Assembly (NCBI RefSeq): GCF_027532025.1
Contig: NZ_JAPZSY010000061.1
Coordinates: 1 to 57,517 of the forward strand
Direction of reading: 5' to 3'
DNA: 57,517 bases
Source: Inhella sp.
Lineage (GTDB): Bacteria; Pseudomonadota; Gammaproteobacteria; Burkholderiales; Burkholderiaceae_C
Part shown: in pieces, positions 30,422 through 38,596 of the stretch
How positions within the stretch are numbered: position 1 is the first letter of the stretch
Layout: the number at the start of each line of letters is the position of its first letter
The notes under the pieces: model-generated
The model's database searches: none
What the model was told of the DNA's origin: nothing
The model's input: only the letters and a program-made list of their open reading frames with translations
Made by a program: the position numbers and the translations under genes

Positions 30422-31317
30422 CGCAACGCCCCTTTGACTTCCTGCTCGGCACCCTCAGCTCGGTGCTTCTCACGCTGAACACCGTGTTCTGGTGCACGCC
30501 GCTGTTGACACTCTCGGTGCTCAAGCTGCTGCTGCCCGTGGCCGCCCTGCGCCGGCGCATCGACCCGGTGCTCAACACCATCGCCGCCCAGTGGATCGCC
30601 TGCAACAGCGCCTGGATCGGTTGGCTGCAACGCCATCACCCGTGGCGGGTCGACATCGAGGGCACGCTGCGCCCCGGGGGCTGGTACCTGGTGAACTGCA
30701 ACCACCGCTCGTGGGTGGACATCTTTGTGCTGCAAAAGGTGTTCAACCGCCGCATCCCCATGCTGAAGTTCTTCCTGAAGCAACAGCTGATCTGGGTGCC
30801 CGTCATCGGCCTGGCCTGGTGGGCCCTGGACTTCCCCTTCATGCGCCGGCACTCGGAGGCGCAGTTGAAGAAGAACCCCGCGCTGCGCGAGCAAGACCGG
30901 CAAACCACCCGGCGCAGCTGCGAGCGCTTTGCCTTGGTGCCCACCAGCGTCATGAACTTCGCCGAGGGCACACGCCTCACCGACGCCAAGCACGCGGCGC
31001 AGCAGTCGCCCTACGAGCACCTGCTCAAGCCCAAAGCGGGCGCGCTGGCGCTCGCCCTGAACGCGATGGGGCACCAGTTTCAGGCGCTGCTGGACGTGAC
31101 CGTCGTCTACCTGGACGGCACCCCTAGCTACTGGGATCTGGCCTGCGGCCGCATGGGCCGCGTGGCCCTGCACGTGATGGAGCGCCCCATTCCCACGCAC
31201 CTCGTCGACGGCGACTACGGCGGCGATGCCGCCTTCCGTGCCGAGTTCCAGGCTTGGCTGGGTGAGATCTGGACCGAGAAAGACCGCCGCATCGCGGCGA
31301 TGCTCATGGCCCGCTGA
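30418..31317 (+). CDS. PlsC-family acyltransferase (YihG-like)
   Basis: A 299-residue membrane acyltransferase. The N-terminal hydrophobic stretch (about 8-42) is followed by the catalytic H-x4-D motif (His96, Asp101 in NHRSWVD), FFLKQQLIWVPVIGLAWWALDFPFM, and the acceptor motif NFAEGTRLT. This is the YihG/YihE-like branch of 1-acylglycerol-3-phosphate acyltransferases, which adjusts phospholipid acyl composition. The start at 30418 overlaps the glycosylase stop by 4 nt, so it is co-translated with an apparently unrelated DNA-repair gene. Confidence 0.87.
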   Translation: MTQRPFDFLLGTLSSVLLTLNTVFWCTPLLTLSVLKLLLPVAALRRRIDPVLNTIAAQWIACNSAWIGWLQRHHPWRVDIEGTLRPGGWYLVNCNHRSWVDIFVLQKVFNRRIPMLKFFLKQQLIWVPVIGLAWWALDFPFMRRHSEAQLKKNPALREQDRQTTRRSCERFALVPTSVMNFAEGTRLTDAKHAAQQSPYEHLLKPKAGALALALNAMGHQFQALLDVTVVYLDGTPSYWDLACGRMGRVALHVMERPIPTHLVDGDYGGDAAFRAEFQAWLGEIWTEKDRRIAAMLMAR

Positions 31318-31344
31318 GGGGCCGCCCTCGCCTGCTCGCGCTGG

Positions 31345-32481
31345 TCAGACGATGGTAAGGTGCTCGGTGCCGGCGCCGATGTCGCCGGCACGGGCGCGGG
31401 CGCTGTTGAGCTTGATGTTCAGCCGCAAATCGTTCACCGAATCGGCGTTGCGCAGCGCGTCCTCGTAAGTCACCTTGCCGGCTTCGTAGAGGTCGAACAG
31501 GGCCTGGTCGAAGGTTTGCATCCCCAGCTCGCGCGAGCGCTTCATCACGTCCTTGATCTCGCCCACTTCGCCCTTGAAGATCAATTCTTGGATCAGCGGT
31601 GTGTTGATCATGATCTCCACCGCCGCCACCCGACCCTTGCCCTCGCGCCGCGGCAACAGCCGCTGCGACACCAAGGCCTTGAGGTTGAGCGACAGGTCCA
31701 TCAGCAGTTGCTGACGCCGTTCTTCCGGGAAGAAGTTGATGATCCGGTCCAGCGCCTGGTTGGCGCTGTTGGCGTGCAGGGTGGCCATGCACAAGTGGCC
31801 GGTTTCGGCAAAGGCCACCGCGTGATCCATGGCCTCGCGGTCGCGGATTTCGCCCATCAAGATCACGTCCGGCGCCTGGCGCAGCGTGTTCTTCAGCGCC
31901 ATCTCCCAGCCATCGGTGTCGATGCCCACTTCACGCTGGGTGACGATGCAGTTTTTGTGCGGGTGCACGAACTCCACCGGGTCTTCGATGGTGATGATGT
32001 GGCCGTAGGTCGACTCGTTGCGGTGGTCGACCATGGCCGCCAGCGTGGTGCTCTTGCCCGAGCCGGTGCCTCCCACCAAGATGATGAGACCGCGCTTGGT
32101 TTCGGCCAGCGGCTTCAGGATGGTCGGCAGGTCCATGCTGGCCACCGTGGGCAACTGGGCCGGAATGGTGCGCAGCACCATGCCCACATGGCCTTGCTGG
32201 ATGAAGGCGTTGACCCGGAAACGACCGATGCCCTGCGGCGCGATGGCGAAGTTGCACTCCTTCGTCTTCTCGAACTCCGCCGTCTGCTTGTCGTTCATGA
32301 TGGCCCGCGCCAGCTGGATGGTGTGCTGGCCCGCCAGCGGCTGGGGCGACACCTTCGTGATCTTGCCGTCCACCTTGATGGCCGGCGGGAACTCGGCCGT
32401 CAGAAACAAGTCCGAGCCCTTGCGCGACACCATGAGGCGAAGCAGGTCGTTGATGAACTTTGAGGCTTGATCGCGTTCCAT
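31345..32481 (-). CDS. pilU: Type IV pilus retraction ATPase PilU
   Basis: A 378-residue hexameric secretion ATPase. Walker A is VGGTGSGKSTT, followed by IITIEDPVEFVH (Asp box), LMGEIRDREAMDHAVAFAETGH (Walker B with the AIRNLIRE-equivalent region) and His box ATLHANSANQALDRI. PilU is a PilT-dependent auxiliary retraction motor. N-terminal FINDLLRLMVSRKGSDLFLTAEFPPAI and the long C-terminus distinguish it from PilT. It lies 67 bp after pilT on the same strand, the standard order. Confidence 0.96.
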   Translation of the reverse strand: MERDQASKFINDLLRLMVSRKGSDLFLTAEFPPAIKVDGKITKVSPQPLAGQHTIQLARAIMNDKQTAEFEKTKECNFAIAPQGIGRFRVNAFIQQGHVGMVLRTIPAQLPTVASMDLPTILKPLAETKRGLIILVGGTGSGKSTTLAAMVDHRNESTYGHIITIEDPVEFVHPHKNCIVTQREVGIDTDGWEMALKNTLRQAPDVILMGEIRDREAMDHAVAFAETGHLCMATLHANSANQALDRIINFFPEERRQQLLMDLSLNLKALVSQRLLPRREGKGRVAAVEIMINTPLIQELIFKGEVGEIKDVMKRSRELGMQTFDQALFDLYEAGKVTYEDALRNADSVNDLRLNIKLNSARARAGDIGAGTEHLTIV

Positions 32482-32548
32482 GGTGATTCCTTTGCTTGCC
32501 GCCCTCGCTCGGCATCGCCCGGCCCTCGGGGCCCGGCTGGGGTCCGAC

Positions 32549-33592
32549 TCAGCCCGGGAAGTTCTCTGGCGTCTTGGCGCGGCTGCGGGCTTCGGCCGCG
32601 CTGATGACGTTGCGCTTGACCAAGTCCATCAGATTTTGGTCCAGCGTTTGCATGCCCTGGCCCTGCCCTGTCTGGATGGCTGAATACATCTGTGCGATCT
32701 TGTTCTCGCGAATGAGGTTCCGGATCGCCGAATTGCCGATCATGATTTCGTGCGCCGCCACCCGGCCGCTGCCGTCCTTGAGCTTGCACAAGGTCTGCGA
32801 AATGACGGCCACCAGCGACTCCGACAGCATCGCGCGCACCATTTCTTTTTCGGCCGCAGGGAACACGTCCACCACGCGGTCCACCGTTTTGGCCGCGCTG
32901 CTGGTGTGCAAAGTGCCGAACACCAAGTGGCCGGTTTCGGCCGCCGTCAGCGCCAGACGGATGGTTTCCAAGTCGCGCAGTTCACCCACCAGCACCGCGT
33001 CCGGGTCTTCGCGCAAGGCGCTGCGCAAGGCGTTGGCAAAGCTCAGGGTGTGGGGCCCCACCTCGCGCTGGTTGATCAGGCACTTCTTGCTTTCGTGCAC
33101 GAACTCGATCGGGTCTTCGATGGTCAGGATGTGGCCGTACTCCGTCTCGTTCAGGTGGTTCACCATCCCCGCCAAGGTGGTGCTCTTGCCCGAGCCCGTG
33201 GGCCCGGTCACCAGAACCAAGCCACGCGGCTTCAGGGCCAGCTCGGCAAACACCTTGGGCGCGTTGAGCTGCTCCAGCGTCAGGATCTTGCTCGGAATCG
33301 TCCGGAACACGGCGCCCGCGCCGCGGTTCTGGTTGAAGGCGTTGACGCGAAAGCGCGCCAGGCCCTGGATCTCGAACGAGAAGTCCACCTCCAGCGTGTC
33401 CTCGTAGACCTTGCGCTGGGCGTCGTTCATGATGTCGTACACCATGTCGTGCACCCCACGGTGGTCCAGCGGCTCGACGTTGATCCGTCGCACGTCGCCG
33501 TGCACGCGGATCATGGGCGGCAGGCCGGCCGAGAGGTGCAAGTCCGAGGCCTTGTTCTTGACCGAAAACGCGAGCAGTTGCGTGATGTCCAT
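32549..33592 (-). CDS. pilT: Type IV pilus retraction ATPase PilT
   Basis: A 347-residue ATPase that depolymerises type IV pili for twitching and DNA uptake. Key motifs: SDLHLSAGLPPMIRVHGD, Walker A GPTGSGKSTT, LTIEDPIEFVH, GELRDLETIRLALTAAETGHLVFGTLHTSSA, and the C-terminal AIRNLIRENKIAQMYS typical of PilT. It is divergent from yggS with only 35 bp between the two start codons, so the promoters must overlap. Operon with pilU. Confidence 0.97.
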   Translation of the reverse strand: MDITQLLAFSVKNKASDLHLSAGLPPMIRVHGDVRRINVEPLDHRGVHDMVYDIMNDAQRKVYEDTLEVDFSFEIQGLARFRVNAFNQNRGAGAVFRTIPSKILTLEQLNAPKVFAELALKPRGLVLVTGPTGSGKSTTLAGMVNHLNETEYGHILTIEDPIEFVHESKKCLINQREVGPHTLSFANALRSALREDPDAVLVGELRDLETIRLALTAAETGHLVFGTLHTSSAAKTVDRVVDVFPAAEKEMVRAMLSESLVAVISQTLCKLKDGSGRVAAHEIMIGNSAIRNLIRENKIAQMYSAIQTGQGQGMQTLDQNLMDLVKRNVISAAEARSRAKTPENFPG

Positions 33593-33627
33593 GGTGGCGG
33601 CGCGAAGCGGGTAGTCTGCGAGCCATT

Positions 33628-34293
33628 ATGGCCACGCTCCACGACCGAATCACCGCCGTCCACATCCGGATTGACACGGCCACGCGCGCCGCCCAACGCC
33701 CCCTCGGCAGCGTGCGCTTGCTGTGCGTCAGCAAGACGCAGCCTGCCGAGGCGTTGCGCGCTGCCCACGCCGAAGGCGAATGCGACTTTGGCGAAAACTA
33801 CGTGCAAGAAGCCCTGGACAAAATCGCCTCCTTGGCCGACATCCGCCGCCACCTGACCTGGCATTTCATCGGCCCGCTGCAAAGCAACAAGAGCCGCCTC
33901 GTGGCCGAGGCGTTCGACTGGGTGCACAGCGTCGACAGCCTGAAGCTGGCCCGGCGCCTGTCCGACCAACGCCCGGCCGACCTGCCGCCACTGCAGGTGT
34001 GCCTGCAGGTCAACATCAGCGCCGAGTCCAGCAAACACGGCCTGACCCCGGACGAGGTGCCCGCCTTGGCCCAGGCCGTGGCCGCCCTGCCCCGGCTGAG
34101 GCTGCGCGGCCTCATGAGCATCCCCGCACCGGGCGACACGGGCGCCCATGCACGCCTGGCGCGGCTGCTGCAACCTGGGATGGACACGCTCAGCATGGGC
34201 ATGAGCGAAGACCTGGAGGCGGCCATTGCGGCCGGCGCCACCTGGGTGCGCGTGGGCACGGCGGTGTTCGGGCCGCGAACCCCCGAGGTCTGA
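33628..34293 (+). CDS. yggS: YggS family PLP homeostasis protein
   Basis: A 221-residue alanine-racemase-fold protein that buffers pyridoxal phosphate. PLP-binding Lys36 is in CVSKTQPA; CDFGENYVQEALDK, WHFIGPLQSNK, QVNISAESSKHGL and the phosphate-binding DTLSMGMSEDLEAAI are conserved. The segment between MSIPAP and DTLSMGMS seems several residues shorter than in the relatives I recall, trimming a surface helix; the active site is not affected. It is divergent from pilT, a common pairing in proteobacteria. Confidence 0.93.
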   Translation: MATLHDRITAVHIRIDTATRAAQRPLGSVRLLCVSKTQPAEALRAAHAEGECDFGENYVQEALDKIASLADIRRHLTWHFIGPLQSNKSRLVAEAFDWVHSVDSLKLARRLSDQRPADLPPLQVCLQVNISAESSKHGLTPDEVPALAQAVAALPRLRLRGLMSIPAPGDTGAHARLARLLQPGMDTLSMGMSEDLEAAIAAGATWVRVGTAVFGPRTPEV

Positions 34294-34301
34294 ACCGCCA
34301 G

Positions 34302-34327
34302 AAAAAAGGCCCGCTTGCGCGGGCCTT
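34302..34327 (-). terminator. Intrinsic terminator of the TonB receptor gene
   Basis: A 9-bp stem (34306-34314 with 34319-34327) with a 4-nt loop. On the minus strand it runs into six T residues (complement of A 34302-34307). It lies 22 bp past the receptor stop and abuts the convergent yggS. Confidence 0.85.
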
Positions 34328-34348
34328 GGCGGGGGGAGCCGGTAAGGC

Positions 34349-37300
34349 TCAGAACGAGTAGCGGACCGTGACCTGAAGCGCCCACTGCGATTCGCCGCGG
34401 TTTTGGCGGGTGGTGAAGTCGCTCGGGTCGTTGACCGAGTACACCATCTTGCCCGTCGACGGATCGATGCCCGCGAAGTTCACGAAGTTGCGAACGTTGC
34501 CACCAGTGCCGAAGCCGACTTCGTCGATACGGCCCCAGCGACGATTCAGCATGTTGCCGAAGTTCTGCAGGTCCAGCGTCACCGTGCCCTTGTGGCCGGC
34601 GAACAGGCCAGGGATTTCCTGGCTCACGCGCAAGTCGAAGCTGTTGGTGAATTTCGAGAAGGCTGCATTGCGCCCCACCACGCCGCCCTTGGCATCCCGC
34701 AGGGCCTTGTTGGCGTCGACCACCGACCAGAACTTGGCCTCGGCCGCGGCACCCGAGTTGGCCACCGTGTTCGTCGAACCCGGCAGCTTGAACAGGACCT
34801 CGCCAGAGCCTTGGCCCTTGGGCACGTACAACAGGTCGTTGCCCGACACGCCGTCGCCGTTCATGTCGTTGTTGAAGGTCCAGCTGTAGGGCTTGCCGGT
34901 GCGGCCTTCGTAGGTCACGCCCAGGGTGGTGCGGTACTTGCCGAAAAACGCCTTGCTGTAGCTCAGATTGGCATTGACACGCTGACGGATCAGGTAAGCC
35001 GAATTCGCCACCACCTCTTCGTTCGGGTTGTAGCTGGCGCGGTTGACCCAGTTCGAGTTGGCCGTCGACGAGGTCAGCGGGCTGACCTCCTTAGCCGTGG
35101 TCCAGGTGTAGGCCGCCGTCCATTGCAGGCCGGGCATCGGGCGCTGCGAAACCGACAGCGTGACCTGATCACCGCCGCCCAGCTTCGTGCGTTCCACCAG
35201 GGTCACGTTGTTGAAACTGACGTTGTTCAAAGCTTTGACGAGCGATCCGCAACCGGTGGTCGGCGTTGCGCCGCCCGCAGTCCAGCAATTGGGGTTGCGA
35301 CCGGCAGCGTTCCAGAACAACTGACGACCATCTGGGGACGTGGCGGTGACCGTGCCCAGGTTGAGATATTGGTAGTACAGGCCGTCTTGGACGTCGGTAT
35401 GCAGCCATTCGGCGCCGACAGTCAGGCCGTACCAGGGCAACTCGGTGTCGAAAGCCAGATTGGCCTTCAACACCGAAGGCTGCTTGACGTTGGGCGAAAT
35501 GATGTCGATGTTGGCCGCCGGCGGGGTTCCGGTGATGACCGGTTGCGCATCGGGGTTGGTCACGAACACCAGCGAGGCCGGGCAGGCCGAGCCGCCGGTG
35601 CCCGAGCAGCTGAAGTTGGCCGTGGCGCTGCCGTTGTTCTGGAAGGGGTTGGTCATCCAGACGTTGGCCGCAGCGCCCTGGAACAGACCCAAACCACCGC
35701 GCAGTTGGGACTTGCGCTTGTCGACCGGCTCGAAGGCGTAGTTGAAGCCAATGCGCGGCTGCCACAACTTGGTGCCATCCAGCGTGCGGGCGTTGTCGAA
35801 ACCAAAGCCACCGGTCTGCCGCACATTGGTGGCGGCATTGCCGGCCACGACAGCGCCCGAGGCCACGGTGTTGGCGATAGGACGGTCGCTGGTGCTGATG
35901 CTGTCCACGCGCAAGCCGCCGGTCAGGGTGAGCTGGTTGCTGAGGGTCCAGGTATCCTGCAGGAACAGGCCCAGGTTGTTCAGCGTCCAATTGGCGGCAC
36001 CGTCCCGCAAGGTCTTGCCAGCCAGAGGGAGCTGCACGTTGTAGCTGGTCGGGCGACCGGTCTGCCACAGGGCGACGGGGTCAGTGCCCTGGAAGACGTA
36101 AACGCCCTTGGTGTTCTGCAAGAACGCATTGAAGATCTCGTTCTTCTCGAGGTCAAAGCCGCCCTTGATTTCGTGGTCGCCCAGGAAGTAAGTGCCCGCG
36201 AAGAAGGTGTTGAGCGTCTTGGTCGACAACTGGTTGAAGTGACGGCTGTTTTCAGTGCCGAAACGCAGCGTGCGGTTGCCCGTTGCGGTGCCGGCCGGCG
36301 CCGCGGTCGTCCAGATCAGACTGACCATGGGCAAGTTGCTGTTGTTCAGCGGCTCGCTGGCGTAGTCGCGCTGCGAGATCTTCAGTTCGGTGGAGAAGTC
36401 GTCGGTCCAGTTGGAGAAGACCTGGCCCACCAGGGTTTCCAAGGTCTTTTGCTGCACGTACCAATGCGAGCTCATCGACAGCGTGGTGTTGCTGGTCGTG
36501 CTCGGGAAGATGGGGTTGGCTTCTTCCGACTTGGTGTAGCGCAGGTTGGCCTTGTGCTTCTCGCTGATGTTCCAGTCCAGCTTCAGCAAGGTGTCTTTGG
36601 CGACCAACTCCACGCCGCTGACCGCGTTGAGGTTGCCAATGTCCATGCCATAGGTTTTGCCGGCAGCCACGGCCGCGTCCACTTGCGCCTGGGTGATGCC
36701 CACGGCCGGCAGGCTGCCCCCGATGGGGCCCCATTGCGGGCCGTTGCGCGTGCTGCGCAGGTCTTCGTAGCTGGCAAAGAAGAACAGCTTGTCCTTGATG
36801 ATCGGGCCGCCCAAGGTGAAGCCTTTGGTGTCTTCCTTGAAAGCGGGCGGCGCAAAGTACGTGTCGTTGTTGCGGTTGTAGCGGTCGCCGGCCATGTTGG
36901 CGTCGCGGTACACGTAGTACACGCTGCCCTTCAAGTCGTTGGTGCCCGAGCGGGTCACGGCGTTGATGTTGGCGCCGGTGTAACCCGTCTGGGTGACGTC
37001 GTAGTTGCTCAGGTTGACCTGCACGGCCTGGATCGCGTCGATCGAGATCGGCTGCTTGAGCATGGGCAGGTTGTTCGACTCCAAGCCGAAGGTGTCGTTG
37101 ATGCGAACGCCGTCGATGGTGATGGAGTTGAAACGGGTGTTCTGGCCGCCGGCCGAGATTTCGCCACGCTCTTTGTCGGTTTGCGACAGGCGCGGGTCGT
37201 TGCGGGCGTAGTCCTGCAGGTTGCGACCGATGGACGCGTAAGCATCCAGTTCAGCGCGACCGATTTGCGTGCCCGAGCCCATGTTGCTGGAACCGAACTT

Positions 37301-37693
37301 GGTCGCTGCCGCGGCGGTGACCACCACGCGCTCCAGCGTTTGAGCGGCGGTGCCCAGGCTCAGGTCCACTTGGGTGGTCTCAGCCAGCACCAGGTAGACA
37401 TCGTTGGTCACCGACTTGTCGGCGCCCTTGCTCACGGTGACGGTGTACGGGCCGCCCACGCGCAGACCACGGGCGCTGTAGCGGCCGTCGGCGTCGGTCG
37501 TCAGGGTGTTGGACGCGCCTGACTCTTGGTGAACCACCACCACCGTGGCACCCGCCACCGGCTTGCCATCGGGCGTCAGGACGCGGCCACCGATAGCGGC
37601 GGAGGTGTTTTGCGCCAGAGCGGGCGCGGCAGCCACGATGGCCACAGCGGCGGCCAAGGCGTGGCGGGTGAACAAGGAACCAAGCGGGTTCAT
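34349..37693 (-). CDS. TonB-dependent receptor with carboxypeptidase-like domain (Oar-like)
   Basis: A 1114-residue outer-membrane protein. A signal peptide (1-28) precedes a carboxypeptidase-regulatory-like beta sandwich (about 30-115; GRVLTPDGKPVAGATVVVVH), then a plug (SITIDGVRINDTFGL, TGANINAVTRSGTNDLKGSVYYVYRD) and a large barrel ending VTVRYSF with a terminal Phe. This layout is that of Oar-like receptors. They import large or unknown ligands and in other species are linked to surface contact or protein secretion. No FecR/sigma pair or TonB is adjacent, so the substrate is unknown. The 5' leader holds a long hairpin (37724-37786). Confidence 0.92.
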   Translation of the reverse strand: MNPLGSLFTRHALAAAVAIVAAAPALAQNTSAAIGGRVLTPDGKPVAGATVVVVHQESGASNTLTTDADGRYSARGLRVGGPYTVTVSKGADKSVTNDVYLVLAETTQVDLSLGTAAQTLERVVVTAAAATKFGSSNMGSGTQIGRAELDAYASIGRNLQDYARNDPRLSQTDKERGEISAGGQNTRFNSITIDGVRINDTFGLESNNLPMLKQPISIDAIQAVQVNLSNYDVTQTGYTGANINAVTRSGTNDLKGSVYYVYRDANMAGDRYNRNNDTYFAPPAFKEDTKGFTLGGPIIKDKLFFFASYEDLRSTRNGPQWGPIGGSLPAVGITQAQVDAAVAAGKTYGMDIGNLNAVSGVELVAKDTLLKLDWNISEKHKANLRYTKSEEANPIFPSTTSNTTLSMSSHWYVQQKTLETLVGQVFSNWTDDFSTELKISQRDYASEPLNNSNLPMVSLIWTTAAPAGTATGNRTLRFGTENSRHFNQLSTKTLNTFFAGTYFLGDHEIKGGFDLEKNEIFNAFLQNTKGVYVFQGTDPVALWQTGRPTSYNVQLPLAGKTLRDGAANWTLNNLGLFLQDTWTLSNQLTLTGGLRVDSISTSDRPIANTVASGAVVAGNAATNVRQTGGFGFDNARTLDGTKLWQPRIGFNYAFEPVDKRKSQLRGGLGLFQGAAANVWMTNPFQNNGSATANFSCSGTGGSACPASLVFVTNPDAQPVITGTPPAANIDIISPNVKQPSVLKANLAFDTELPWYGLTVGAEWLHTDVQDGLYYQYLNLGTVTATSPDGRQLFWNAAGRNPNCWTAGGATPTTGCGSLVKALNNVSFNNVTLVERTKLGGGDQVTLSVSQRPMPGLQWTAAYTWTTAKEVSPLTSSTANSNWVNRASYNPNEEVVANSAYLIRQRVNANLSYSKAFFGKYRTTLGVTYEGRTGKPYSWTFNNDMNGDGVSGNDLLYVPKGQGSGEVLFKLPGSTNTVANSGAAAEAKFWSVVDANKALRDAKGGVVGRNAAFSKFTNSFDLRVSQEIPGLFAGHKGTVTLDLQNFGNMLNRRWGRIDEVGFGTGGNVRNFVNFAGIDPSTGKMVYSVNDPSDFTTRQNRGESQWALQVTVRYSF

Positions 37694-37723
37694 GGGGAAA
37701 ACTCCTGGGAAATCAAAGGAGAA

Positions 37724-37786
37724 GCCGGCTTGCGGACCTCAGGGGCATCGCGGGAGCGACGTATCGACTGAGGTGAACAAGCCGGC
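37724..37786 (-). promoter_or_regulatory. Leader hairpin upstream of the TonB receptor
   Basis: An outer 9-bp stem (37724-37732 with 37778-37786), a 3x3 internal loop and an inner 7-bp stem (37736-37742 with 37768-37774) give 16 perfect pairs. It lies 30 nt upstream of the receptor ATG on the transcribed strand. The arms do not cover the AGGAG site (minus strand, near 37703-37707), and no T run follows. A control or mRNA-stability element is more likely than a terminator. No known riboswitch was recognised. Confidence 0.45.
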
Positions 37787-37963
37787 ACGAGAAACGAAAG
37801 GCGTCGATTCTGGGTGGGCTCTTTGACGCTTGGGTGACAGGCGATGGCTTCAGGGGGGCTTCTTCAGGGGCTCTGGCACTTTTTCGCAACACTGTGGCGA
37901 TTTCGCCGCGAAACGCGCCTGGGGCTGGGCCGGGCGAAGCCCTGGACAGCACCCCGAGGAGGC

Positions 37964-38443
37964 TCAGAACCCCATCGACGCCAACAAATCGTCAACGTCG
38001 TCTTGCTTGAGCGCTTTGTCGGGGGTTTGGACGCCAGCCAATTCGTTGCCCTGCCGCGGCAGATTGGGGGACACAGCGTCGCCCGCGTGGTCGAGCACCT
38101 GCTGCAGCGGCCGCTCGACGCTTTCCAGCAGTTTGACGACCTTGTTGATGACTTGGCCCGACAGGTCTTGAAACTCTTGCGTCAGCATGAGTTCGGTGCT
38201 CAGCGCCTGCTGCCGATCGGCCAAAGCGACGAGGGCGGCCGGGTCGGGCGCACCCGCCAAGCCGCGCAGGGCTTGGATGTCGGCCTGCAGTTGGTCGACC
38301 AAAGCGAACACCTTGTGGGAGGCTTGCTCGGTCATTTGCTTGACGTAGAGCAGTCGCTCGCAGGCATCGGGCAGTTCGTGCGCGGCCACCTGAATGACAC
38401 CCAGCGCCTCCTGCGTCAACCCGCTTGTTTGGCCGTCAGCCAT
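37964..38443 (-). CDS. cheZ: Short CheZ-like phosphatase
   Basis: A 159-residue protein similar to CheZ, which dephosphorylates CheY-P. The central helix contains LMLTQEFQDLSGQVINKVVKL, with the catalytic Gln in the QDLSGQ segment. The last residues, DDVDDLLASMGF, are the CheY-binding tail. E. coli CheZ is about 214 residues; this one lacks part of the N-terminal helix. AGGAGG lies 6 nt before the ATG at 38443, so the short start is real. No cheY, cheA or other chemotaxis gene is in the window. The partner may be a distant CheY or another receiver such as a pilus regulator (inference). Confidence 0.82.
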   Translation of the reverse strand: MADGQTSGLTQEALGVIQVAAHELPDACERLLYVKQMTEQASHKVFALVDQLQADIQALRGLAGAPDPAALVALADRQQALSTELMLTQEFQDLSGQVINKVVKLLESVERPLQQVLDHAGDAVSPNLPRQGNELAGVQTPDKALKQDDVDDLLASMGF

Positions 38444-38596
38444 GTGCCGCCTCCTGTTCGGAGGCCGATGCTAGGAGCCGTGCTGGCCTGAGCCCGCAGA
38501 GCGCCAGGGGCGACCCGGCACAATCTCACGACCCGGCCCCGCTCACGAGGGGGGCGCCGGCTCCCCCCGCCTCCACTTCATTTGCGAGACCTCGCC

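Noticed and set aside
34403-37522. Plus-strand open frame of over 1000 codons
   Set aside because: It lies wholly antisense to the TonB receptor, has no family signature and is biased to His, Gln, Val and Gly as expected for an opposite-strand shadow in high-GC DNA.
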